64,000 bases of DNA, from assembly GCA_022823185.1 (NCBI GenBank), contig JAJDXQ010000020.1:1-64000 (forward strand), written 5' to 3'. This DNA comes from Caldilineaceae bacterium. Lineage in GTDB: Bacteria; Chloroflexota; Anaerolineae; Caldilineales; Caldilineaceae. The notes below the pieces were generated by a model that was not told where the DNA came from, ran no database searches, and worked only from the letters and a program-made list of their open reading frames with translations. Position 1 is the first letter of the stretch. Each line of letters opens with the position of its first letter. This document shows, piece after piece, positions 36,795 through 45,635 of this stretch. Position numbers and translations under genes: made by a program.

Positions 36795-37592
36795 CTACGT
36801 CCGCACCTGAAAAGCGCTGCCGCTTTCGTAGCGGCGCAGGCCGCGATAAAAGACGAAGGTGGCCAGGAAGAGAAAGACCGCACTGCCCGCACAGATCTGC
36901 GCCAGCTGCGCCAAGTCGAATCTTCGCACGAACTCCGCCGGCAGTGCGCCGATGAAGGCTGCGGGAATCAATGTAAACAACAGCAACTTGGCCGTTCCAT
37001 CGAAAAGTGTAATCGGGTAGAGCGAAAAGGTTACGATCGCATTGAACGCGTTTGAGGTCAGCAGATTTGTATTTCCGATCCAGAAGGTAAGGCTTTGCAC
37101 CAGCACGAGAAAGGAAATGAGCACGGTCACTGCCGCCAGGCAGCCCAGCCCAAAGCGCAGCAGCATCAGAATGTCGAACGCGCCGGCGAAAAAGACGGCG
37201 GCGCCGAAGCTGAGCAGCCCGTAGGCGCAGTCTCCCGCCGAAGACGCGTTGCTGCGGCTGGCCAGCGCATGCAGCAATACGGGGCGCGGCAGCGACAGGT
37301 AGTAGTCCATCTGCCCGCTGGCAATCAGGAACGACAGCCGCACCGCATTGCCGAAGAGATATGTGCCGACGCCGAATCCCGTCGCCACAACCCCAAACAG
37401 GAAGAGCATGTCCACCAGGTCCCATCCGTTGACCTCTTCAAAACGGGCAAAGAAGATAATCCAGAATACGAAGTAAATCGCATTGTTGAGCATCATGCCC
37501 GCCATCTGCGTCAGAAAGGAGACCCGGTACTCCATTGCGCTCAGCAGGTTCGTCTTCCATAGAGCCAGAACGAAAGCGACATGTCGGACCAT
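36795..37592 (-). CDS. ABC-2 type transporter permease
   Basis: This 265-residue membrane protein has six hydrophobic helices and the pattern of the ABC-2 permease subfamily (DUF990-like): an N-terminal FLTQMAGMMLNN, SGQMDYYLSLPRPVL and a terminal FYRGLRRYESG. It is the third gene of an exporter operon and starts three bases after the first permease. Substrate is unknown. Confidence 0.85.
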   Translation of the reverse strand: MVRHVAFVLALWKTNLLSAMEYRVSFLTQMAGMMLNNAIYFVFWIIFFARFEEVNGWDLVDMLFLFGVVATGFGVGTYLFGNAVRLSFLIASGQMDYYLSLPRPVLLHALASRSNASSAGDCAYGLLSFGAAVFFAGAFDILMLLRFGLGCLAAVTVLISFLVLVQSLTFWIGNTNLLTSNAFNAIVTFSLYPITLFDGTAKLLLFTLIPAAFIGALPAEFVRRFDLAQLAQICAGSAVFLFLATFVFYRGLRRYESGSAFQVRT

Positions 37593-37595
37593 CGT

Positions 37596-38450
37596 TCAAC
37601 CCCCGTTGATCGCGAGCCGCGCTGCCGCCCGGCGGTACAGGATCCAGACAGTGCCGCCGATTAGCGCCAGCCAGATGCCCTGCTGCAAAAGCACCTGACC
37701 CAGTCGCGCCAGGCTGGGCTCGACGAAGAGGCGGGCCGGGCCATAGATGATCCAGGCGAAGGGCAGGTTGAGCGAAAAGGTCTGCAACCAAGCAGGGAAG
37801 AAGTCAAGCGGGATCAGCACGCCCCCCAACAGCAGCAGGAACTTCTGGTAGATCCAGCGAAAGGCGGCGGTCTCCTCGACAACAAATGCGCTCAGGCCAA
37901 TTAACGCGGAAAAGCAGAAATCCAGCAGCCAGGCAAGAATTACGGCCGCGCCGGCAAAGAGCCACCCGGCGATCCCAGGGGGAGGCCCGACCATCAGCCA
38001 GACAACTGCGGCGCCGATGACGAGATTGCCGCCAAAGGCCAGCACGCTGTGGCCCAGCCCGGCCGCGAAATGGTACAGGATGAAATTGAACGGCTTGTTG
38101 AGCAGATAGGCCACGCTCCCGTCCTTCACCTGCTCCGTCATCTCCTCGGACAGATCCCGCTTGCTCAGCATCACCGCCTCGGCCATCATCAGGTACCACA
38201 TCGTATCCGCAAGGGTAAGACCGGCGATCGAGTGCGCGCCGCTTGCTCCGTACGTCACCCTCCACAAGTTCATGAAGATCCACATGAAGAGGACGATCAG
38301 CAGACTGCGCCCCAGCAAGTCGATCGGGTAGGCCAGGCTGTTCACAAGCTGTGTGCGAAAGATCGCCCAATACTTGCCCAGGGCAGCCGGTAAGGAGGGT
38401 GAACGAACGCCGCTCCCAGGCGCGGCCTGCCTTCTTCCACCGCTAGCCAT
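37596..38450 (-). CDS. ABC-2 type transporter permease
   Basis: A 284-residue integral membrane protein with six predicted helices, paired with the second permease. Conserved elements include VKDGSVAYLLNKPFN and LGGVLIPLDFFPAWLQ, typical of ABC-2 export permeases. Its start overlaps the ATPase stop by eight bases. Confidence 0.85.
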   Translation of the reverse strand: MASGGRRQAAPGSGVRSPSLPAALGKYWAIFRTQLVNSLAYPIDLLGRSLLIVLFMWIFMNLWRVTYGASGAHSIAGLTLADTMWYLMMAEAVMLSKRDLSEEMTEQVKDGSVAYLLNKPFNFILYHFAAGLGHSVLAFGGNLVIGAAVVWLMVGPPPGIAGWLFAGAAVILAWLLDFCFSALIGLSAFVVEETAAFRWIYQKFLLLLGGVLIPLDFFPAWLQTFSLNLPFAWIIYGPARLFVEPSLARLGQVLLQQGIWLALIGGTVWILYRRAAARLAINGG

Positions 38451-39438
38451 CTTTACTCTCCGCCTGCCCGTATATCGCTCCGATCACCTCCTCCAGCGAA
38501 GGTTCCGAAACGGTTACGTCTGCCAGGCTGCCCGCCGCGGCCAGGCCCCCGATTACCGGTTCCACCGGGGTCACGCGCGTGTCAAATCGCATCTTTGCGC
38601 CGTACCGCCCCACCTTCACCATCTCCACGCCCGGCAAAGTGAAGTCAGGCGGCAGTTGCTCGTTGTAGCGAACGTCGACCGTCTTTACCGTCAGGTAGCG
38701 CCGTTTGAGCGCAGACACTTTGTCACGAAAGACAATTTCGCCATTGTTGATGATGATCACTCGCCTGCACAGCGCTTCGATGTCGCCGGCATCGTGGCTG
38801 GTCAACAGCACGCCCACGCCTTCCAGATCATTCATTCTCTGAATCGTCATGCGCAGGCGCTGCTTGGCGACAACGTCAAGACCGATCGAAGGCTCGTCCA
38901 GCAAGAGGACGCGCGGTCTGTGCAGAAGCGAGGCCGCGACCTCGCAGCGCATCCGCTGGCCGAGCGACAGCTTGCGCACCGGCGTTTCCAGAAGCTCTTC
39001 GATCTCGAACGCCTCCGCCAGAAAGGCGATGCGGCCCTTCAGCTCTCGGTCATCCAGTTCATAGATCTTGCCGAACAGGTAGAACGTGTCCACAGCGGGC
39101 AGGTGATACCACAGCTGCGGCCGTTGTCCGAACACCGACCCGATTTGGAATGCCAGCTCCTGGCGCTGACGCCAGGGCACGCGGCCCAGCACCTCTGCTT
39201 CCCCGCTGCTGGGGTGAAGAATGCCCGTCAGGATCTTGATGGTGGTCGACTTGCCCGCTCCATTGGGTCCGATGAATCCCAGCAGCTCCCCCTCGTCCAT
39301 ATCGAAGGAGATGCCGCGGACAGCATCCAACTCCTGAAAGGAGGGCCGCCACAGCGCCCGCAAACTGCCGCGCAGCCCGGCGGCTTTCTGTTTCAACTGA
39401 AATGTCTTGCGCAGATCGCGCACTGAAACCGCTGGCAT
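38443..39438 (-). CDS. ABC-2 type transporter ATP-binding protein
   Basis: The 331-residue ATPase drives the two downstream permeases. It has Walker A (IGPNGAGKST), the Q-loop, the signature LSLGQRMRCE (a variant of LSGGQ with glycine replaced by leucine), Walker B VLLLDEPSIGLD and the switch histidine in LLTSHD. A C-terminal regulatory domain of about 90 residues follows. The long insertion before SFDMDEGELLG (about residues 15-38) is typical of the DUF990-permease-linked ATPases. Confidence 0.92.
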   Translation of the reverse strand: MPAVSVRDLRKTFQLKQKAAGLRGSLRALWRPSFQELDAVRGISFDMDEGELLGFIGPNGAGKSTTIKILTGILHPSSGEAEVLGRVPWRQRQELAFQIGSVFGQRPQLWYHLPAVDTFYLFGKIYELDDRELKGRIAFLAEAFEIEELLETPVRKLSLGQRMRCEVAASLLHRPRVLLLDEPSIGLDVVAKQRLRMTIQRMNDLEGVGVLLTSHDAGDIEALCRRVIIINNGEIVFRDKVSALKRRYLTVKTVDVRYNEQLPPDFTLPGVEMVKVGRYGAKMRFDTRVTPVEPVIGGLAAAGSLADVTVSEPSLEEVIGAIYGQAESKDG

Positions 39439-39603
39439 GGTCTACTGTCCGATTCCAACTGAATCCGTCCGTTCCGGATCCATTTCCCCTGCCCGGTTTG
39501 ATAGCAAAACGCGGCAGGGGATGGCCTGGGTGCCATTATCAGCGCGGTCCGGCTTCAAATCCAAGAAAACAGTGAAGTGAACTTTGAGCCGGGGGCCGCG
39601 AAG

Positions 39604-39634
39604 TTTCCCAGATCGGCCTCGAATTTGCTACAAT
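39604..39634 (+). promoter_or_regulatory. Candidate alaS promoter
   Basis: An extended -10, TACAAT (39629-39634) preceded by TGC, with a weak TTCCCA 18 bases upstream, would start transcription near 39641, about 83 bases before alaS. Confidence 0.4.
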
Positions 39635-39723
39635 CGGCACCAGTTCGTGTGCTCTGCGCAGCAGGCGCGACGGCTGTCCTGCGATCCGGTCAGACGGCAG
39701 TCAGCAACCAAGCGAGGCGTCCG

Positions 39724-42423
39724 ATGAAAAGGCTTTCAACATTCGAAATTCGCAAGCTGTTCCTCGAGTATTTCCAGGAGAGGAACCACCAGATTGTCGA
39801 TAGCAGCAACATTGTGCCCGCAGAAGATCCGACCCTGCTTTTTGTCAACGCCGGCATGGTACAGTTCAAAGACGTCTTTCTCGGGCTTGACAAGCGCAGC
39901 TACAATCGCGCCACCACCTCCCAGAAATGTCTGCGAGTAAGCGGAAAGCACAATGACCTGGAGAATGTTGGGCCGAGCCCGCGCCACCACACTTTCTTCG
40001 AGATGCTGGGCAACTTTTCGTTCGGCGACTACTTCAAGCGCGACGCCATCCAATTTGCCTGGGACCTGCTCGTAAACGAGCTCGGACTCCCGCTGGACAG
40101 GCTCTGGTTCTCCGTCTATACCGACGATGACGAGGCCGTAGAACTGTGGCGCAAAGTGGGCGCGCCCGCGGACCGCATTCTCCGTTTTGGCAAGAAGGAC
40201 AACTGGTGGGAGATGGGCGAGATCGGTCCCTGCGGCCCCTGCACTGAAATCCACTACTACTGGGGGGATCTCGCAGATCAGACCCCCGACGGAGTCAATG
40301 TGGATGACGAATATCTCGAGTTCTGGAACCTTGTCTTCATGCAGTACGAGCAGCGCGAGCCCGGCGGAGAACTGATCCCCCTGCCCAAGCCCAGCGTGGA
40401 TACAGGCGCCGGCCTGGAACGGGTGGCCTCGATTCTCCAGGGCACGGACAACAACTATGATACCGACGCCTTTACGCCAATCATGGATCGCATCCAGGAG
40501 CTGCTCGGCCACACCGATGCCCAGCGCCAGCAGCATCTGGTCGGTTACCGTGTCATCGCGGACCACGGCCGGTCCGTAACCTTCCTGATCAACGACGGCG
40601 TCATGCCCGGAAACGAAGGGCGAGACTACGTCGTCCGCATGATCCTCCGCCGCGCCGCCCGCTTCGGCAAACAGATCGGCTTCAGTGAGCCCTTCCTGGC
40701 CGAGATTTGCCGCGCCGTTATTGCTGAATTCGGTCCCCACTACACCGAGTTGCAGGCCAACGAAGACTTCATCGTGCAGACAGTGACCGCCGAGGAGGAG
40801 CGTTTCCAGCGCGCCTTGATCACCGGGCTCTCTCTCCTGGACGGCCTGATCGAGCGGCTGCGCGCCGGCGGCGAAACCATGATCCCCGGCGAAGACGCAT
40901 TCCGCCTCTGGGACACGTATGGCTTCCCGCTCGACATCACTCGCGACGTGGCCCAGGAAAACGGGCTCAGCGTTGACGAGGAAGGGTATCAGGCCGCGCT
41001 CGAACTGCAGCGCAAACAGTCCGGCAGTGATCAACAGGGCGTCCCCGCCGACCTTTCGGTCTACGTCTCTCTGCTGGCGGAACTGCGCAGTCGCGGCCTT
41101 CTCACAGATGGGGGCGTGCGCCAACTCATCTATGAAGACGCCGAAGATGCCAATACGACTGTGATCGGCCTGGTGAAAGACGGCCAATCGGTCGAGCAGG
41201 TTCATGCCGGCGAAGAAGTGGAGGTCATTCTGCCGGAGACGCCCTTCTACTTCGAAAGCGGCGGCCAGGTCAACGACACAGGTGAAATCGAATTCTTCCC
41301 TGACGACATGCAGAAACCTGCCTGGACGGTTCAGGTGCATTCCATGCGGCGTCCGATTCCAGGGCTGATCGTTCATGTCGGCGTCGTCTCCAGCGGCACC
41401 GTCAAAGTCGAAGATCCCGCCTATGCCGTAATCGACACCGAACGCCGCTGGGACATCATGCGCAACCACACCGCCACCCATCTGCTTCATGCCGAGTTGC
41501 GCGGCCAGTTGGGGGAGCATGTCCGCCAGCGCGGCTCCCTGGTTGCCCCGGATCGGCTCCGCTTCGACTTTTCCCATCCCCAGCCGGTCACCTCGGATGA
41601 GCTGCGCGCCATCGAGCAGGCGGCCAATCGGGCCGTGCTCGCCAACTACGCCGTCAAGGATCGCTGGACTGGATTCGACCGTGCCGTGGCCGAGGGCGCG
41701 CTCGCCTTCTTTGAAGAAAAATACGATGACACGGTGCGGGTAATCTCCATTGGCGGCGAAGGCGAAACTGTCTCACAGGAGCTGTGCGGCGGCACGCACG
41801 TGGGAACCACAGGCGAGATCGGGCCGTTCCTGATCACAGCCGAAGGCAGCAGCGCCGCCGGCGTGCGCCGTATCGAAGCGCTGACCGGGCGCGCCGCCCA
41901 GGAGGAGCTGGCCAATCGCCTGGCTGCCCTCGACACGATCGCCGCCCAGCTGCGCGTCCAGCCGGATCAGACCGCCGAGGCCGTGCAACGCCTGCAAGAG
42001 CAGGCCCGCCAACTTGAGCGGCAGCTCGAGCAGACGCGCACCCAACTCAGCCGCCAGCAGAGCGAGTCTCTCCTCAGCCACGCCGTCCGCCTCAACGGGC
42101 TTGCCGTCCTGGCCGAGCAGGTTGACGCCTCAGACGTGGACGCCCTGCGCCAGATGACCGACTGGTTCCGCGACAAGCTCGGAAGCAGTGTCATTGTGCT
42201 CGGCTCAGTGATCAACGAAAAGCCGATGCTGGTGGCCGCGGCCACCGATGACGCGATCGAAAAGGGTATCCACGCCGGCAATCTCGTCCGCGACGCGGCA
42301 AAAATCGTTGGCGGGGGCGGCGGAGGACGGCCGAATATGGCCCAGGCCGGTGGACGCCACGCCGACAAATTGCCCGAGGCTCTCGGTCAGGTGACAAGCT
42401 GGGTCGAAGAAAAACTTGGTTAG
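39724..42423 (+). CDS. alaS: Alanyl-tRNA synthetase
   Basis: AlaRS (899 residues) charges tRNA-Ala. The class II catalytic core begins STFEIRKLFLEYF and includes LGNFSFGDYFK. The editing domain has the zinc-binding HxxxH in RNHTATHLLHAEL (about residue 580) and CGGTHV (about 687). The C-Ala domain ends with a glycine-rich GGGGGGRPNMAQAGG. The ATG at 39724 was chosen because the upstream open frame is not conserved. Confidence 0.97.
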   Translation: MKRLSTFEIRKLFLEYFQERNHQIVDSSNIVPAEDPTLLFVNAGMVQFKDVFLGLDKRSYNRATTSQKCLRVSGKHNDLENVGPSPRHHTFFEMLGNFSFGDYFKRDAIQFAWDLLVNELGLPLDRLWFSVYTDDDEAVELWRKVGAPADRILRFGKKDNWWEMGEIGPCGPCTEIHYYWGDLADQTPDGVNVDDEYLEFWNLVFMQYEQREPGGELIPLPKPSVDTGAGLERVASILQGTDNNYDTDAFTPIMDRIQELLGHTDAQRQQHLVGYRVIADHGRSVTFLINDGVMPGNEGRDYVVRMILRRAARFGKQIGFSEPFLAEICRAVIAEFGPHYTELQANEDFIVQTVTAEEERFQRALITGLSLLDGLIERLRAGGETMIPGEDAFRLWDTYGFPLDITRDVAQENGLSVDEEGYQAALELQRKQSGSDQQGVPADLSVYVSLLAELRSRGLLTDGGVRQLIYEDAEDANTTVIGLVKDGQSVEQVHAGEEVEVILPETPFYFESGGQVNDTGEIEFFPDDMQKPAWTVQVHSMRRPIPGLIVHVGVVSSGTVKVEDPAYAVIDTERRWDIMRNHTATHLLHAELRGQLGEHVRQRGSLVAPDRLRFDFSHPQPVTSDELRAIEQAANRAVLANYAVKDRWTGFDRAVAEGALAFFEEKYDDTVRVISIGGEGETVSQELCGGTHVGTTGEIGPFLITAEGSSAAGVRRIEALTGRAAQEELANRLAALDTIAAQLRVQPDQTAEAVQRLQEQARQLERQLEQTRTQLSRQQSESLLSHAVRLNGLAVLAEQVDASDVDALRQMTDWFRDKLGSSVIVLGSVINEKPMLVAAATDDAIEKGIHAGNLVRDAAKIVGGGGGGRPNMAQAGGRHADKLPEALGQVTSWVEEKLG

Positions 42424-42483
42424 AACCTGGTTGGATTCTCCCACCCTTTCAGGCCAGGCTGTTCCCGAGGATAGATTAGCCCT

Positions 42484-44085
42484 TTGGCAGAGCTCCTGAA
42501 CGTCGAATACGACACCCGAATCGAGGCGCTGCGCCAGCATCTGGCAAGGACAGGGCGCGGCGCTGTCGCGCTCGTTCTTCCCGAAGGCTGCAAACAGTTG
42601 GAGAGCATGCCGAGGCTGCGTATGCTCCACCGTCAGTGTCAGGTCAGGGGCCAGCAACTGGCCCTGGTGACGAAGGATTCTGCCATACGCAAGAACGCGA
42701 AGCGGCTGGGCATCCGTGTTTTTGGCAGTGAAGCGGCCTTGCGCTGGCGACGCTGGGGCAAAGGCAGCGCCCCTGGTTCCGCCGGCTCCCGCACTCCCGT
42801 CACCAGCCTTCCCGAGCCGCCGCACTGGCGCAAAGGGGACGGCGCGATCGATCCAAGGCTTCCCGGCCGACCCCGCATTGATCGCGTCCGAAGACAGCGA
42901 ATTCGCGCCGCTCGACGCTACCGGAGCCAAACCCCACTGTGGCTTCAGTTGTTTGGCTATATTCTCGTTGGCCTTTTCCTGATCACATTCCTGGGTGGAT
43001 TCGTCTACTATGTCCTCCCCGCCGCGACGATTACTCTCGTACCCGGCCAGCGCGCGCTGGAAACAACCGTCGTTCTGACAGCGAATCCGCAAGTCGAAGA
43101 AGCGGACCTGGAGCAGGGGCTGCTTTCCGCGCGCCTGATTGAGGAAACGGTGGAGGCAACAGGCTCCATCGCCACGACCGGAAGCGGCTGGTCCGAAGTG
43201 GACGCGGCCGAGGGAACCGTCGTCTTCACCAACCAGACCAACCGGACAGTACGCGTGCCAGCTGGAACAATCGTCTCGACCAGCACGGGCGACGCCGTGG
43301 ATTTCCGCATTCTGGAGGAGCTGGAGATCAACGGGCCGGTCGGTACCCAGGCCGAGGTCGAAATCGAAGCGGTTGAGCCCGGAATCGTAGGCAACGTGCC
43401 CAGCAACCGAATTACGACCGTGGCAGGCGCGCTCCGCACTCGAGTGCGGGTGACCAACCCGGAGGCCACTTCCGGAGGCGCGAATACCCGCGTAGGCCTG
43501 GTCACGCAACAGGACAGAGACCGGTTGCTGGAACAGGTCTACTCCTCCATCCAGGAGACCGCCCATGAAAGGCTGCAGCCGCGACTCGGCCCTGATGAGT
43601 GGCTGCCGCAAGAGCTTGTGCTGTCCTACATCACTGCTCAGTTTTTCGACCACTTCAACGATGAGCCGGCCGACGAACTCAACCTCACGCTGCGCGTTCT
43701 GATCCAGGGAAGCGCGATCAACCGCGCCGACTCCGAGGAGGCGGCCATGATTTCGCTGCGCGGCGCCGTGCCCGAACGCGGCCAGCTCGTCGCCGAGTCA
43801 ATCAACTTCTCAGTCGAGCCAAACACAGTCGTTACAGGACGTACGCTGCGCTACTCGATGACCGCACGCGGCAACTACGTGATTCCCATCAATGTACGGG
43901 CCGTCAGCCGCGCCGCGACCGGTCTGAACATAGAGGAGGCCGCCCGCCGGTTGCAGGAGGACTGGTTGCTGGCCAGAGAGCCTGAATTCTATCAGGACCC
44001 AGACTGGTTCGGGACTCTCCCCCAGATCGCCAGCCGCATCCAGGTCCGGGTCGAGTTGAGCGAGGCCGCTCGCAGCGGGCAGTAG
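42484..44085 (+). CDS. Baseplate-J-like domain membrane protein
   Basis: The 533-residue product has an N-terminal Rossmann-like region (about residues 1-85, e.g. GAVALVLPEGCKQL and LALVTKD), a basic linker, one transmembrane helix (about 155-180) and an extracellular region. Residues about 235-330 there resemble the gp47/baseplate J fold (VRVPAGTIVST, IEAVEPGIVGNVPSN). Similar chromosomal proteins occur outside phages. No other tail genes are nearby, so a structural role in the cell envelope is more likely than a prophage remnant. The start is a TTG at 42484 with GAGGATAG upstream at a longish spacing. Confidence 0.75.
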   Translation: MAELLNVEYDTRIEALRQHLARTGRGAVALVLPEGCKQLESMPRLRMLHRQCQVRGQQLALVTKDSAIRKNAKRLGIRVFGSEAALRWRRWGKGSAPGSAGSRTPVTSLPEPPHWRKGDGAIDPRLPGRPRIDRVRRQRIRAARRYRSQTPLWLQLFGYILVGLFLITFLGGFVYYVLPAATITLVPGQRALETTVVLTANPQVEEADLEQGLLSARLIEETVEATGSIATTGSGWSEVDAAEGTVVFTNQTNRTVRVPAGTIVSTSTGDAVDFRILEELEINGPVGTQAEVEIEAVEPGIVGNVPSNRITTVAGALRTRVRVTNPEATSGGANTRVGLVTQQDRDRLLEQVYSSIQETAHERLQPRLGPDEWLPQELVLSYITAQFFDHFNDEPADELNLTLRVLIQGSAINRADSEEAAMISLRGAVPERGQLVAESINFSVEPNTVVTGRTLRYSMTARGNYVIPINVRAVSRAATGLNIEEAARRLQEDWLLAREPEFYQDPDWFGTLPQIASRIQVRVELSEAARSGQ

Positions 44086-44098
44086 CTTCACCGATGCG

Positions 44099-44563
44099 AT
44101 GAACGCGCAATTCAACGTCAGACTGTCACAGCCGCCCGGCAAGATCATCGCTCTCGACGTGGGCGACGCCCGCATCGGCATCGCCACCTGCGACCCTCTC
44201 CGGCTTACGGTGCGTCCGCTGCGTACTCTACACCGCCACAGCCGCCGCCTCGACTTCGATACCCTCGCCCAAATTTACGCCGACGAAGAGGCAGTGCTGA
44301 TCGTGTGCGGTCTGCCCTATAATATGGACGGCAGCGAAGGCCCCCAAGCGCAGAGGACGCGCAACTGGGGCGCGCGCTTCACCCGGGCGCTGCGTGCCAT
44401 CCGCGGCGAAGATGTCCCTTTCGTCTTCTGGGACGAACGCCTCAGCAGTTTCGCCGCTGACGAGTGGATAGCCGAGTGGGGGGCGGACCCGGCGGGGCAG
44501 GATGCAGTCGCCGCCGCGGTGATTCTGCGCAGCTATCTTGACGGCCAGGGGGGCAGCCGTTAG
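44099..44563 (+). CDS. ruvX: Putative pre-16S rRNA nuclease / Holliday junction resolvase homologue
   Basis: YqgF/RuvX (154 residues) processes the 5' end of 16S rRNA and has an RNase H-like fold. Catalytic positions appear in IALDVGDARIGIA, GLPYNMDGSEGPQAQ, WDERLSS and the final QDAVAAAVILRSYL. It often neighbours alaS, as it does here two genes away. The start is 13 bases after the preceding stop. Confidence 0.93.
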   Translation: MNAQFNVRLSQPPGKIIALDVGDARIGIATCDPLRLTVRPLRTLHRHSRRLDFDTLAQIYADEEAVLIVCGLPYNMDGSEGPQAQRTRNWGARFTRALRAIRGEDVPFVFWDERLSSFAADEWIAEWGADPAGQDAVAAAVILRSYLDGQGGSR

Positions 44564-44679
44564 CGCCGGTCAATGTATTCGCGGCATCTCCTGTTCCTGT
44601 CGCGGCTCCGCGCAAGTGGCTAACTGAAGCAGTTTCGTGTGAGGCTGAAAATCTTCTGCACGAGATCATTCGTGAACAG

Positions 44680-45042
44680 TTGAATCGCGTGTCCATTACG
44701 ACTGAGCGCATCCGGCGCTGCCTTTTGACGTTAGGAACGGCCTGGCACGGTCTTCAGGCGTACGAAGCCGGTGAGGCGCTGTATGAGATCTACCGCGCTG
44801 CCTGCGTCAAAGAATTCGAACTCGTGCTGGACCAGAGCGGGCGACTGCTCAGAAGAAGGCTCCGGCCCTACTTTGCCAGCAACCGGCAGGCGGACCAACT
44901 CACTTTCAATGACATCTTCCGCCATGCCGCCAAGCACTGCCTGATCAGCGCCGGCGCCTGTGAACGCTGGCTCGAATATCGTGCAATACGCAATGAGACC
45001 GCGCACGAATATGGCGAACACTTCGCTGAGCGGACACTCTAG
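44680..45042 (+). CDS. HepT-like HEPN ribonuclease toxin, with premature amber stop
   Basis: The 120-residue product matches the HI0074/HepT group of helical HEPN proteins. It has the toxin active-site motif RNETAHEY (R104-x4-H109-x-Y111), whose tyrosine is the AMPylation target in characterised HepT proteins. It ends at TAG (45040-45042), but the same frame continues VMPRFLADAEELVNVIEAAR to a TGA at 45111. That segment is the usual C-terminal helix of the family and overlaps the antitoxin start by eight bases. The protein is therefore truncated by a nonsense change, or the codon is read through. The start is a TTG with a weak ribosome site. Confidence 0.7.
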   Translation: MNRVSITTERIRRCLLTLGTAWHGLQAYEAGEALYEIYRAACVKEFELVLDQSGRLLRRRLRPYFASNRQADQLTFNDIFRHAAKHCLISAGACERWLEYRAIRNETAHEYGEHFAERTL

Positions 45043-45103
45043 GTGATGCCCCGGTTTCTCGCCGACGCAGAAGAGCTGGTCAACGTAATCGAGGCGGCCC
45101 GCG

Positions 45104-45421
45104 ATGGCTGACCACCTGAACCTGAAACAGAGGCATCGCCAGAAGCTGGAGGAGATTCTGCGCGCCCACATGCCCAATGTCGAAGTGTGGGCTTACGGCA
45201 GCCGCGTCAGCGGGCGCAGTCATGACGGCAGCGACCTGGACCTGGTTCTGCGCGGCCCCGCATTGCAAGAGATCCCAATCAGCCAGCTGGTCGATCTGGA
45301 AGAGGCCCTGCGCGAGTCTACGATCCCGTTCTTGATTGAGGCCAGGGACTGGGCGCGCCTGCCAGAAAGTTTCCATCTTGAAATCCGTCGTGACTATGTT
45401 GTGCTTCTGGACCCTACTTGA
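45104..45421 (+). CDS. MntA-type nucleotidyltransferase antitoxin
   Basis: This 105-residue minimal nucleotidyltransferase has the polymerase-beta-like motif GSx10DxD (G32-S33 to D44-D46 in YGSRVSGRSHDGSDLDLVL) and a third acidic residue near EARD. In the HepT/MntA system the antitoxin inactivates the HEPN toxin by adding AMP to the tyrosine of Rx4HxY. Gene order (HEPN first) and overlap with the read-through HEPN frame fit that system. Confidence 0.88.
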   Translation: MADHLNLKQRHRQKLEEILRAHMPNVEVWAYGSRVSGRSHDGSDLDLVLRGPALQEIPISQLVDLEEALRESTIPFLIEARDWARLPESFHLEIRRDYVVLLDPT

Positions 45422-45635
45422 CCGCCAATCCTGGAAGCAAGGCCCAAGTGTTCGAAGGCTGTAGGGCAAAGTCCCTTGGACTGCGAAATCCAGCAAGTAC
45501 TCTGTCCCCCTCTGGGGCCCGGCCCAATCTGCGTTCAGCTTCTGCATTCGACCTTGGCGCGTCTGGGCTGGGTCGTTCGGGGGCCTGGCCCTTGGCGCAG
45601 ACAACACACCACTTCTGCGCATAGCCCCATACGGG

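Noticed and set aside
39736..41577. A 613-codon open frame antisense to alaS, and similar long antisense frames over pyk, mtaB, the AI-2E/HAD gene and the molybdenum hydroxylase
   Set aside because: They are third-position effects of GC-rich coding sequence on the opposite strand. Their products lack recognisable domains while the sense frames have complete families.
42484..44085. Prophage remnant based on the baseplate-J-like domain
   Set aside because: No other phage genes are nearby, and the protein has a transmembrane helix and a housekeeping context.
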